Positions 8,086 through 15,389 of a DNA stretch of 20,323 bases are shown here, piece after piece. The notes below the pieces were generated by a model, which saw nothing but the letters and a program-made list of their open reading frames with translations, did not search any database and had not been told where the DNA came from. Where the stretch lies: positions 1 to 20,323 of the IMG/VR virus record IMGVR_UViG_3300031975_000150, one strand, 5' to 3'. The position numbers and the translations under genes are program-made. This DNA is from a virus. Each line of letters starts with the position of its first letter. Within the stretch, counting starts at the first letter, position 1.

Positions 8086-10977
8086 ATGTCTGATAGGTTA
8101 AATAAGTACGCTGCTTGGCTTGTTGAGAACGAAGACAAGAAAGGCACTGAAGAGTTTCAGACAGTTGCTGATGCTTATCGTGCGTTACGTGTACAACCAG
8201 AGCGTAAAGCGTTAGAAGCAGAGCTGACACAAGCACAACAAGAGCAGGCAGAAGCGGCTTACAGACTAGAAGCGGCTGAAGATACTGTGCTTGAGAACTT
8301 AGCAGAGGGTATTCAAGAAATGTCTTCTGCTGGCGTAGGTCTTGCTGTAGATACTATTGATGCTTTCACTTCTATTGGTCGTGTTCCTTACGAAGCAATA
8401 ACAGGTAAGGATGTTCGTACTCTTCGTGAAGCGATGTCAGGAACGGCGCTTGATCTAGATCGTCCCTTTATGGAAGAACGCACTGCCGCTTTGTTTGGTC
8501 CTCGTTTGGCTGCTACTTTAGCTACGGCAGGAGGCGCCGGTGCTGTTCAAGTTGCTCGTGATCCTGCAAAGATTTCATCTGCTTTGAAAGACATTGCTGG
8601 TTTGGGAATGACTAAAACTCCTGAAGCCGTTGCTGCGTCTGCTTTGGTGTCAGCCGCTAAAGAATCTGAAACAATCGGTAAAGTAGCTGATGATATTCAA
8701 AAGATGACTGATGACTATCGTCCTCAAATAGAAGCAAGATCTGTCACACCAGATGGCAGCGGAGGCGCAGTAAAACGTGTTGAAGGCGGTTATTCATACG
8801 GTGGTTTACGAGCCACTGGCAACGCCAAAGAAGGTTATGACATTCCCGGAGTAGGAAAAGTAGACAAGAAAGCTGATATTAAACCTGCAATTGATGATCA
8901 GTTTACTGCCTTTCAAAAAGCTAGGGAGCAGATGCAGGTAGAATACAACTTACGCAAGCAGTTACAGAAGACAGAAGATTTTTCTGAGTTGCGGGGAATG
9001 ACAACAGCACCTAAGCGCGTAACTTTTACTCTTGGAAGGCAGGCTCAAAAAGACGTAGGTTTAACAACACAAGCTATTGACACTGCTGAAGACGCGTTGT
9101 ACTACAAAGTAAGTCCTGAGATTGCAGGAGCTGCTACTATTGCTGCACAGTCTTCTGGCGTTAAGATGAATAGAGCTTACGATGATTATCTTCTTCCTGT
9201 AGTTCCTGTTATCCAACTGTGGCGAACTAATAAAGAAGCCGCTAAAGCTATGCTGGATTATTCTCGTGGCTTAAAAGGCAACAACAGATCTCAATTCTTT
9301 AAGCGTTTGTCTGACGCTGGTGTTTCAAGTCAAGAGATACGCGCTGTCAATAACTATTTAAACTTTAGAGGTCAGTTGTTTAAAGAACATCGCTTTAACA
9401 TAGGCGAAGAAACCTCAGTTTTAACTGACAGATTACACATACAAATGCAACCTATCGAAGAGCTAGGTGAGAAAGCTGCGTATGCAAAACGTGGTAGAAA
9501 AAATTACTTAGAAGTTCAACAGGACCAGTCTAGGCGTGCTTTGCGTAACAGGGCAGCAGCTACTGATGAAATGATTGAGCAGTATCAAAATCCTTTTTTA
9601 ACTGACTTTAAGTTACTTAACCAAAACGACTTTTTAAATGAGATAACAAAGCGTATTGATGTAGGATCTTTGGGTGTTAAAAGTCCAACAGGCCAAGAAG
9701 CTTTTCAGGCTGTAGCTCGTCGCCTCTCTGAAGATCTTCCTGACAACGTAGCTGAAAGAGGTGCTAGAATTATTGAGGACATGGTTATTGGTTCTCAACA
9801 ACACGCTCCTGCTGTGGCTCAGTTAATATCTACTTTGTCTTATGGCGGCACATTGATGTCGTTGAAGTCTGCTGTGTTGAACCTTCACGATGTTTTTGTA
9901 TCTCCTATGCTCAACGGAGTTGCTGCTACAATTCGTGGGACTAAACGAGCGTTTGATAGAAATCAAAAAAGTTTTGTAGACCCTGAGTTAACAGGTATTA
10001 ATAGACAGACTCAAGGAGAGTTTGCTAACAAGCTTGTTGATGAAGTCGGTAGAATGTCTGATGATCCTTCTGCGATAAGAGAAGCAAGCAGGTTTGCAGC
10101 TAAAGGTCTTGAGAAGGGGATGAAGTGGACGTTGTTCAGCGGCATGGATAAGATAGGTAAACGTGCTGTAATGAATAGCGTTATTGAAAACGGCTATGAC
10201 TTAGCTAAGAAAGGAAAGTTTAACGAGAAGTGGGGTAACTATTTCTCTGAAGCAGAAAGGTTTACTATCATTAATGCTTTCCGAAGACACGGTAAAAACC
10301 TTGAAGGCATGTCAGAAAAAGAGTTGAAGCTTATGTCTGAGCTTGCATATGCAGGACTAGGACAACAGCAGCTTACTTCAGTAGCGGGGAGACCTTTGGC
10401 TTGGTCAACAAACCCTGTAATACGTCCTCTATATACGTTGATGGGTTTTGCTATTGTACAAAGATCTTTACTGCGTAAAAAAGTAATTGATGAATTAACA
10501 GCTGGTAACGAAGGACAGGCAGCTAAGAATGCCGCTTTGTACATCGCCAGTGCTGGTGTTGGTTACGCTGTTCTTGATGAGGCTCGTGACTTTGTTTTCT
10601 CTGGAGGAGAGGACGAAATAACAGGAGAGGAGTTATTGTTTAAAGCGTTGGTAGATCAACCACTCTCTGTTATGACTTTAAACAAAGCACCAACATCGCA
10701 ATACCAGTACAACAGATTTAAAGCTAACCCCTATGAGTGGGCTGTTACTTCTATTGCGCCTGCGGGTGGTTTGATTGAACAAGGAACTGCGGCAGGTATT
10801 GATTTGATAACAGCGCCTATATCAGAAGATCCAGCAAAGAATGTTGAGAAGGCTTGGAATCATATTATGCAGGTTCCTTTGTTAAACAATTCTATTGGAA
10901 CTGCAATGGCGATAATGGGTAGTCCTGTTGGTACAACAACTACTGTAGTTAAAGAAGAAGGGGCCGAAGCCCCCTAG
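8086..10977 (+). CDS. Large internal virion/ejection protein, gp16-like position
   Basis: 963 residues, the largest gene in the window. The N-terminal ~40 residues form a small helical motif (LNKYAAWLVENEDKKGTEEF, then VADAYRALR). A helical charged segment and a moderately hydrophobic stretch (about 80-200) follow, then a long helical centre. The C-terminal third has FSGMDKIGKRAVMNS, several hydrophobic helices (about 780-830) and a final PLLNNSIG segment. I see no lytic transglycosylase motif, unlike T7 gp16. Place, size and helical build suggest a genome-ejection protein. Its last codons hold a hairpin that reads as a terminator for the opposite strand. Stop to stop distance to the reductase gene is one base. 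Confidence 0.65.
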   Translation: MSDRLNKYAAWLVENEDKKGTEEFQTVADAYRALRVQPERKALEAELTQAQQEQAEAAYRLEAAEDTVLENLAEGIQEMSSAGVGLAVDTIDAFTSIGRVPYEAITGKDVRTLREAMSGTALDLDRPFMEERTAALFGPRLAATLATAGGAGAVQVARDPAKISSALKDIAGLGMTKTPEAVAASALVSAAKESETIGKVADDIQKMTDDYRPQIEARSVTPDGSGGAVKRVEGGYSYGGLRATGNAKEGYDIPGVGKVDKKADIKPAIDDQFTAFQKAREQMQVEYNLRKQLQKTEDFSELRGMTTAPKRVTFTLGRQAQKDVGLTTQAIDTAEDALYYKVSPEIAGAATIAAQSSGVKMNRAYDDYLLPVVPVIQLWRTNKEAAKAMLDYSRGLKGNNRSQFFKRLSDAGVSSQEIRAVNNYLNFRGQLFKEHRFNIGEETSVLTDRLHIQMQPIEELGEKAAYAKRGRKNYLEVQQDQSRRALRNRAAATDEMIEQYQNPFLTDFKLLNQNDFLNEITKRIDVGSLGVKSPTGQEAFQAVARRLSEDLPDNVAERGARIIEDMVIGSQQHAPAVAQLISTLSYGGTLMSLKSAVLNLHDVFVSPMLNGVAATIRGTKRAFDRNQKSFVDPELTGINRQTQGEFANKLVDEVGRMSDDPSAIREASRFAAKGLEKGMKWTLFSGMDKIGKRAVMNSVIENGYDLAKKGKFNEKWGNYFSEAERFTIINAFRRHGKNLEGMSEKELKLMSELAYAGLGQQQLTSVAGRPLAWSTNPVIRPLYTLMGFAIVQRSLLRKKVIDELTAGNEGQAAKNAALYIASAGVGYAVLDEARDFVFSGGEDEITGEELLFKALVDQPLSVMTLNKAPTSQYQYNRFKANPYEWAVTSIAPAGGLIEQGTAAGIDLITAPISEDPAKNVEKAWNHIMQVPLLNNSIGTAMAIMGSPVGTTTTVVKEEGAEAP
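10951..10975 (-). terminator. Intrinsic terminator of the leftward operon, inside the opposing gene's 3' end
   Basis: Read on the minus strand, a five-pair GC stem (GGGGC / GCCCC at 10973-10969 and 10964-10960) closes on a TTCG loop, giving the very stable C(UUCG)G tetraloop, and is followed by TTCTTCTTT. It begins only a few bases after the reductase stop codon at 10979. On the plus strand the same stem is followed by CTAGTTTAG, a poorer U-tract, so termination of rightward transcripts is less certain. Confidence 0.8.
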
Positions 10978-10978
10978 T

Positions 10979-12850
10979 TTAGATCTCGCAGTTGTTACCT
11001 GTACAGGCTAACGTCTGTGATCCTTCAGTCATATCAGAGTTCTCAGAGATGTTCCACTCAATAGTCTCTGGGAACTCTGCCTTCAACGTCTCATAAGTCT
11101 CTAAGTCAATAGGCTCATAAGGTGCTTGTTGATAGGTATGCTCTGAGTACGGCAAGAACGATACACCACTGATCTTATCGAACTTGTTGTACAACCACTG
11201 ACCCACCTCTAAGAACTCATCGTCACGATAATAACAAGTCATTGATGGTTTGTGTTCACACCAGAAGTCCTGATAGATCTCCCATAGTTCAAGTTGCTCC
11301 ATAGCACCCATCTCAGAGGCCACCACAGCCCCGTCAGGAGACTTTATAGGGAAGGAGAATACCTTGGTACTGGGTGACATTACATCGTCCTCTACAGGAA
11401 CTCCTGCGGCTTCTAAGACTTGGCAGAGGGGGTCTCTTGCATCTGCTCTAACTCGTCTAATGTACTGATCCGAGTATCTAGGATGGATGCCAGATGCAGA
11501 ATCAACCAACTGACTAACAGTACCGGAAGGTTTAACAGCAGTAATGGCAGTGCTAGTATTAATACCAAGCTTGTTAGCCCATTCCTTATTAGTGTTAATT
11601 GCTTCTTCCTTGAGTTCAGTAAGCCAAGTTTTGAGAACACCTTTATCTCTCCTTCCTGATAGGGTTGGATGGTCCATGATACCTGTTAGTGATACACCTA
11701 GTAACGCTTCTTCCTCAGTATTTTTCTGCCATATCTTACGAAGGTAACGGAAGTTAGTTAAGGTAGCCTGTAAAGTTCCAAGGATAGACGCAACACGTAC
11801 TTTTCGTTTAAGGTCTGACAACGTATCGGTTGACCTGACAACAACTTCCGATAGATTGCAGAATTGGTTAGGTCGTAGGATGATCTCGCTACATGGATTA
11901 GTTCCAAAATCATAGGTAGCATCTCGTCGCTCGTTCTTTGCAGCTTGCTTTTGACTTGCGACTCTAGAGAACATACCTCGCTCTCCTGATCGGGACTCGT
12001 ATAAACTTTTCCACTCATTTAGGAATGCCTCAAAGTCTGGCTTTTCTGTATAACACGCACTGTTGTTGGCTAGTCCCCGTTGAGGGTTGTCGTTCCACCA
12101 CTGGCCTGACTTGCATCGTCGGAGTCTATCGTCAGTGAGGTTAGACAGACTGATGAGAGCGGACCTGCGTACACCGCCGACGACGACGATCTGTGCAATC
12201 TTACAGCAGAGATCATGACATTCGATGGAGCTAAGTTTACGTCCAGCAGCCTCCCGAAAGACGCTGACTGTGAAGTTGAACAGATCGACAAGAGGCTCTG
12301 GACCAGATGCTCTACCTCCGAAGGTCTTAAGGGCTGCCCCTGCAAGTCGTACTCCAGACACGTCCCATTTTGGAAGTTGGCCTGAATAGAGCAAGCTAAT
12401 AAGTTCCCGGTAAGCTTTAGCCCATCCAATTTTGCTATCGGCGACGTGTATAACTGAATCGGTATCATGAAATTCCTCCGCTACTTCAGGTAGTTTAGAT
12501 ACGTACTGTCGTTCAACAGAGAAACCTACGCCTGTACCGCACATAAGTACGTACATCATCTCGTCAAACGCTTTAGGGTGATCAATAGGTAGGTAGCTAC
12601 AGTTAAAGCCAGCTACGTTGTCACGGTCAAGTGCGTCACCAGCCGTCATCAACGCTCTCATGCTAGGCATAACACCCATATCGTGAATGTCTGCGAAGAT
12701 GCCGTTAGCTTCTTCAAGTGTTAGATTACCTTTCTCAATCCAAAAGTTTAAGTACCTGTCGATTGTTTCTTCCCAAGTCTCACGGCGCTGTTCCTCTGGT
12801 AGGTAACGTGCGTAGCGGGACTTGTGAATGTACTGTTGATATGCGTCCAT
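10979..12850 (-). CDS. Ribonucleoside reductase, class II (adenosylcobalamin-dependent, monomeric type)
   Basis: 623 residues. It reduces ribonucleotides to deoxyribonucleotides through a B12-generated thiyl radical. All expected landmarks are present. NPCSE has Asn318, Cys320 (radical Cys) and Glu322, matching N406/C408/E410 of the Lactobacillus leichmannii enzyme. Cys84 (GFNCSYLP) and Cys331 (QFCNLSE) are the redox pair, PSGTVSQLVDSASG is the phosphate-binding loop, and the C-terminal CTGNNC pair (616/621) reloads electrons. The single-chain length fits the monomeric class II form better than the dimeric one. An AAGGA site lies nine bases before the ATG, which overlaps the previous gene's TAA (TAATG). 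It is the last gene of the leftward operon, before the terminator. The host must supply cobalamin. Confidence 0.93.
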   Translation of the reverse strand: MDAYQQYIHKSRYARYLPEEQRRETWEETIDRYLNFWIEKGNLTLEEANGIFADIHDMGVMPSMRALMTAGDALDRDNVAGFNCSYLPIDHPKAFDEMMYVLMCGTGVGFSVERQYVSKLPEVAEEFHDTDSVIHVADSKIGWAKAYRELISLLYSGQLPKWDVSGVRLAGAALKTFGGRASGPEPLVDLFNFTVSVFREAAGRKLSSIECHDLCCKIAQIVVVGGVRRSALISLSNLTDDRLRRCKSGQWWNDNPQRGLANNSACYTEKPDFEAFLNEWKSLYESRSGERGMFSRVASQKQAAKNERRDATYDFGTNPCSEIILRPNQFCNLSEVVVRSTDTLSDLKRKVRVASILGTLQATLTNFRYLRKIWQKNTEEEALLGVSLTGIMDHPTLSGRRDKGVLKTWLTELKEEAINTNKEWANKLGINTSTAITAVKPSGTVSQLVDSASGIHPRYSDQYIRRVRADARDPLCQVLEAAGVPVEDDVMSPSTKVFSFPIKSPDGAVVASEMGAMEQLELWEIYQDFWCEHKPSMTCYYRDDEFLEVGQWLYNKFDKISGVSFLPYSEHTYQQAPYEPIDLETYETLKAEFPETIEWNISENSDMTEGSQTLACTGNNCEI

Positions 12851-13137
12851 TAATTTAATTCCTTAATCAATCTGTCAATGTACCACCGACACTTGCGTAA
12901 GTCTTCGATGGGTTTACCTTTGTAGTCGTAGCGCCAGAGGTACTTCAATGCGTTACCCTTAAGATAACCACGAAACTCATGCTCAGGCATGGATGCCTTG
13001 ATAGCTTCTATAGCCTCAACAGCACCTTTGTTGTAGTGGTCAGGTTGGTCTACAGGGTCTGCTTTCTTTCGTATTGAAAGATTGTTTAGTGCCGTGATTG
13101 TATCCCACTCTTCAGGACTTGCGTTGTCTACACTCAT
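12850..13137 (-). CDS. DUF3310 protein (related to part of T7 gp1.7)
   Basis: 95 residues. The core PDHYNKGAVEAIEAI, then FRGYLKGNALKYLWRY, then KGKPIEDLRKCRWYIDRL is the DUF3310 pattern (HY...IE...GN..KY..R...K...DL.K..WY...L). In T7 the same domain is, as I recall, part of gp1.7, reported as a nucleotide kinase, so a role in nucleotide supply is plausible. This form is much shorter than gp1.7 (196 aa), so kinase activity cannot be assumed. A strong AGGAGG site precedes the ATG. It overlaps the phosphoesterase gene by ATGA and the reductase gene by TAATG. Confidence 0.82.
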   Translation of the reverse strand: MSVDNASPEEWDTITALNNLSIRKKADPVDQPDHYNKGAVEAIEAIKASMPEHEFRGYLKGNALKYLWRYDYKGKPIEDLRKCRWYIDRLIKELN

Positions 13138-13898
13138 CCGTACTTCCTCCTAAGATACTGCATACTAATAGGTAGCTCATCAAAGGAGCCGTCGTCTACT
13201 TCATTGAGCATCCAGATTCCAGACCAACTACCGTTCGTTTGTGGGTTTAAGTAGTCTTCACTATGGTTGTAGTAGATACCAGCAAACAATCCAGTGATGT
13301 TACTACCGTCTGCTTTACGTGCGTAGGCTATGTCTCTGTCTTGCACGTGTCCCATGATGCACGACATGAACTTCTTTTGCAACATGAGTTTTGCGCAGGT
13401 GACTGGTCTGCCCATGACTCCGCTCGTGAAGTAGTGGCAGTACGCGATGCCGTCGATGATGATTGGTTGTAGAAAAGGGACAACCTCCCATCCGGCTTCT
13501 TCCAATAAGAAATGATCATAACTCATAAGTCCTTCTAGTTTCGGATCAGATTCAATAGCACGTTCAATCCGTTGTTCATGGTTACCTAACAAGAATACCA
13601 TCCGTGGTGTCCATGTCTTCTTCTTGTTACTACGCAAGCGTTCCTTCTCTGCTTCGATAGGCGCTAGGAAGTGTTCCATAGCGTTCTGTCCTGCTTGTAT
13701 GTCTCGTGTGTACCGCCGTCCTTCAAAGGACTTTTTACCTACGTCATAGCTACTGAGACTTTCCATGTCCCAGTGATCCCCCAGATGAATGATAACGTCA
13801 GGCTTTGTTGCGGCTGCATACTTACCGGCCCAGTATAGATGATCAACACTGTTACCGGGTTTTACTTGCGTATCAGGTATTACAAGATGTCTAGTCAT
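13134..13898 (-). CDS. Calcineurin-like metallophosphoesterase
   Basis: 254 residues with the ordered metal-binding motifs of the family: PDTQ (Asp9, with Gln in place of the usual His), GDHWD (Asp41), GNHEQR (Asn106, His107), CHYF (His155) and GHVQ (His184). Such phage enzymes hydrolyse phosphomonoesters or diesters; the substrate cannot be told from sequence. A GGAG site lies nine bases before the ATG. It overlaps endonuclease I upstream and the DUF3310 gene downstream by four bases each, so all are probably made from one message. The nearby nucleotide genes make a nucleotide or nucleic-acid substrate possible, which is inference. Confidence 0.88.
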   Translation of the reverse strand: MTRHLVIPDTQVKPGNSVDHLYWAGKYAAATKPDVIIHLGDHWDMESLSSYDVGKKSFEGRRYTRDIQAGQNAMEHFLAPIEAEKERLRSNKKKTWTPRMVFLLGNHEQRIERAIESDPKLEGLMSYDHFLLEEAGWEVVPFLQPIIIDGIAYCHYFTSGVMGRPVTCAKLMLQKKFMSCIMGHVQDRDIAYARKADGSNITGLFAGIYYNHSEDYLNPQTNGSWSGIWMLNEVDDGSFDELPISMQYLRRKYG

Positions 13899-14305
13899 TG
13901 CTTTTTACTCCATCCAGCAGGACAGGTTTCTGGTGTGTACCATGTGAAGCCCTGTTTCTCTGCCCACTCTTGCATGGTGTATCTTGTCCCGTCACTTCTA
14001 CGTCTTGCTCCGGGCATGGCGGTTCTGGGGTTTTGGAAGACAAATACCAGCTCCTCCTCCTCCCCAAGACCGTTGCTGATGTCAACATACTTCCTCGCTT
14101 CCGCACGATCTCTAAATCTCCCCTTAGCTTCAATATATATAGTGGAATGTGTACTGTAATATACAAAGTCAGGCTCGTACGTTTTAACTTGGGTGTATGT
14201 TAACTTACCTACATGGTACTCGCATCGTCTGAACTTCTGATGAAGATCATATTCAAACCAACTGTCATATCCTTTTGGGATGTTACGTTTAGTTCTCTTC
14301 TTCAC
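13895..14305 (-). CDS. Endonuclease I, Holliday-junction resolvase (T7 gp3 family)
   Basis: The catalytic pattern of T7 gp3 is present: a Glu in DSWFEYDL (T7 E20), Asp in YEPDF (D55), and Glu and Lys in YIEAKGRF (E65, K67), followed by the FVFQNPRT strand and the YTMQEWAEKQG...PAGW end. It cuts branched DNA during replication and packaging. The frame is open up to a GTG at 14371 (158 aa), but that would overlap the exonuclease gene by 83 bases. The GTG at 14305 gives 137 residues and puts the catalytic Glu near residue 18, close to T7, so I prefer it. None of the starts has a strong ribosome site, so the start is uncertain. A third option is GTG 14335. Confidence 0.88.
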   Translation of the reverse strand: MKKRTKRNIPKGYDSWFEYDLHQKFRRCEYHVGKLTYTQVKTYEPDFVYYSTHSTIYIEAKGRFRDRAEARKYVDISNGLGEEEELVFVFQNPRTAMPGARRRSDGTRYTMQEWAEKQGFTWYTPETCPAGWSKKQ

Positions 14306-14978
14306 TTGGTCTTTCCCATGTTTGATTAGGTTCACGGCGTAGCCAGAGCAGCCTAGCGTTCTCGATGACACGCTCTTCAGACTCTAACAACTCAACACAC
14401 TTGTTGAACATCTCTATCTCTGACAGTCCTTCAAGGATCTTCTGAGACTTCTTATCACCAATACCATACACACCGACAATGTTATCAGCTTTGTCACCCA
14501 TGATGATCTGACGATAGAAGAACAACAGACCTTCCTTTTCATTAACAGAAGTCAGTTGACGTTTGTTGAAGTTGTAATGTCTGCACGGTACTTGCTGGAA
14601 GTCCTTGTCAAGACTGACAATGATGCTGTCAGGGATGGTGGTAGCGTCGATAGCAATCAAGTCATCAGCTTCCTCATCTTCTGATACAACAGCATTCCAC
14701 TCTTTGATTAGGTATTCACGTATAGCTTGCAAGTGTACAGGCTTTTCTTTGTCCTTACGGTTACCCTTGTAAGGCGCAGTAACGGCTACATCATTACGGA
14801 AGTTACCCTTACCTGTTAGGTAAACACGGTAGTCAGGCTCGCCGTCTATCATAGTGTATAGATCGCTTACCAGATCAGACAAGAAACTGCCCGTAGTATA
14901 ACAGGCAGTCTTGACTGACTCATCATTGCACTTGAAGGCACAACGATAAGCCACAATGTCACCATCAATCAGGATCAC
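14289..14978 (-). CDS. 5'-3' exonuclease, FEN/PIN-like (T7 gp6 role)
   Basis: 229 residues. The acidic clusters of the flap/5' nuclease family appear in order: IDGDIVAYR (Asp5, Asp7), YKGNRKDK (basic arch, 70-76), EDEEADDLIA (100-109), VSLDKDF (Asp124, Asp126) and GDKADNIVG (Asp162, Asp165), then the helix-hairpin-helix GIGDKKSQKIL (172-182). It removes 5' flaps or primers and degrades host DNA, as T7 gp6 does. The start codon is GTG, sharing GTGA with the SSB stop, so it is probably translated by coupling. Its end overlaps the start region of endonuclease I. Confidence 0.9.
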   Translation of the reverse strand: MILIDGDIVAYRCAFKCNDESVKTACYTTGSFLSDLVSDLYTMIDGEPDYRVYLTGKGNFRNDVAVTAPYKGNRKDKEKPVHLQAIREYLIKEWNAVVSEDEEADDLIAIDATTIPDSIIVSLDKDFQQVPCRHYNFNKRQLTSVNEKEGLLFFYRQIIMGDKADNIVGVYGIGDKKSQKILEGLSEIEMFNKCVELLESEERVIENARLLWLRREPNQTWERPSEEEN

Positions 14979-15379
14979 AACGCTTCTGCTTCAGAGACTG
15001 AGTTGTCAGCGTATTCGATCAGGTTAGTAACCTTCATCTTGATCATGGATGGTGAACGTCCAGTACCAACAGACCAATCGTAGTAACCGACAACAGCAAT
15101 AGCTTCAGAGCCGTTAGCGATTAACACATCTTCAGGTATCTCAGTACCGTCAGCATCGGTCAACCGCATAGGGTTGTTAGACTTCATTGTAATAAAGAAG
15201 CCACGGTCATCACCTTTGTTGCTTGGTGCGATACCCATCTCTTCAATGGCCTCAACAGCTTTCTCGCTGAGGTTGCCAAGCTGCACTTGGTACTTGTTAC
15301 TGTACTTGTTGAGCTTGTTACGCTCGCACCAGTAGACGGTTCCGCGTACAGTGATGGGTGGTAGTTTGTTTGCAGACAT
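14975..15379 (-). CDS. Single-stranded DNA-binding protein, gp2.5-like
   Basis: 134 residues, shorter than T7 gp2.5 (232 aa). The C-terminal half (IPEDVLIANGSEAIAVVGYY, then a DWSVGTG turn and MIKMKVTNLIEYA) follows the gp2.5 pattern of a glycine-rich turn, aromatic strand and closing hydrophobic strand. The N-terminal half (VRGTVYWCERNKLNKYSNKYQV) gives basic and aromatic residues for ssDNA binding. The C-terminal tail is only mildly acidic (NSVSEAEAL) where gp2.5 has a long acidic tail used to contact polymerase and helicase. An AAGGAG site lies before the ATG. It sits between polymerase and exonuclease in the replication operon. Confidence 0.82.
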   Translation of the reverse strand: MSANKLPPITVRGTVYWCERNKLNKYSNKYQVQLGNLSEKAVEAIEEMGIAPSNKGDDRGFFITMKSNNPMRLTDADGTEIPEDVLIANGSEAIAVVGYYDWSVGTGRSPSMIKMKVTNLIEYADNSVSEAEAL

Positions 15380-15389
15380 AAGTTTCTCC

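Noticed and set aside
8086-10977. Lytic transglycosylase domain as in T7 gp16
   Set aside because: I looked for the catalytic Glu-Ser type motif in the N-terminal part and did not find it, so the call is by position only.
12070-12468. 132-codon minus-strand reading frame inside the reductase gene
   Set aside because: It is an alternative frame of a gene whose catalytic residues are all identified; the protein is compositionally odd and has no motif.
13839-14203. Two plus-strand frames of about 100 codons opposite endonuclease I
   Set aside because: Both are antisense to endonuclease I, whose active-site residues are in place; no ribosome site or motif supports them.
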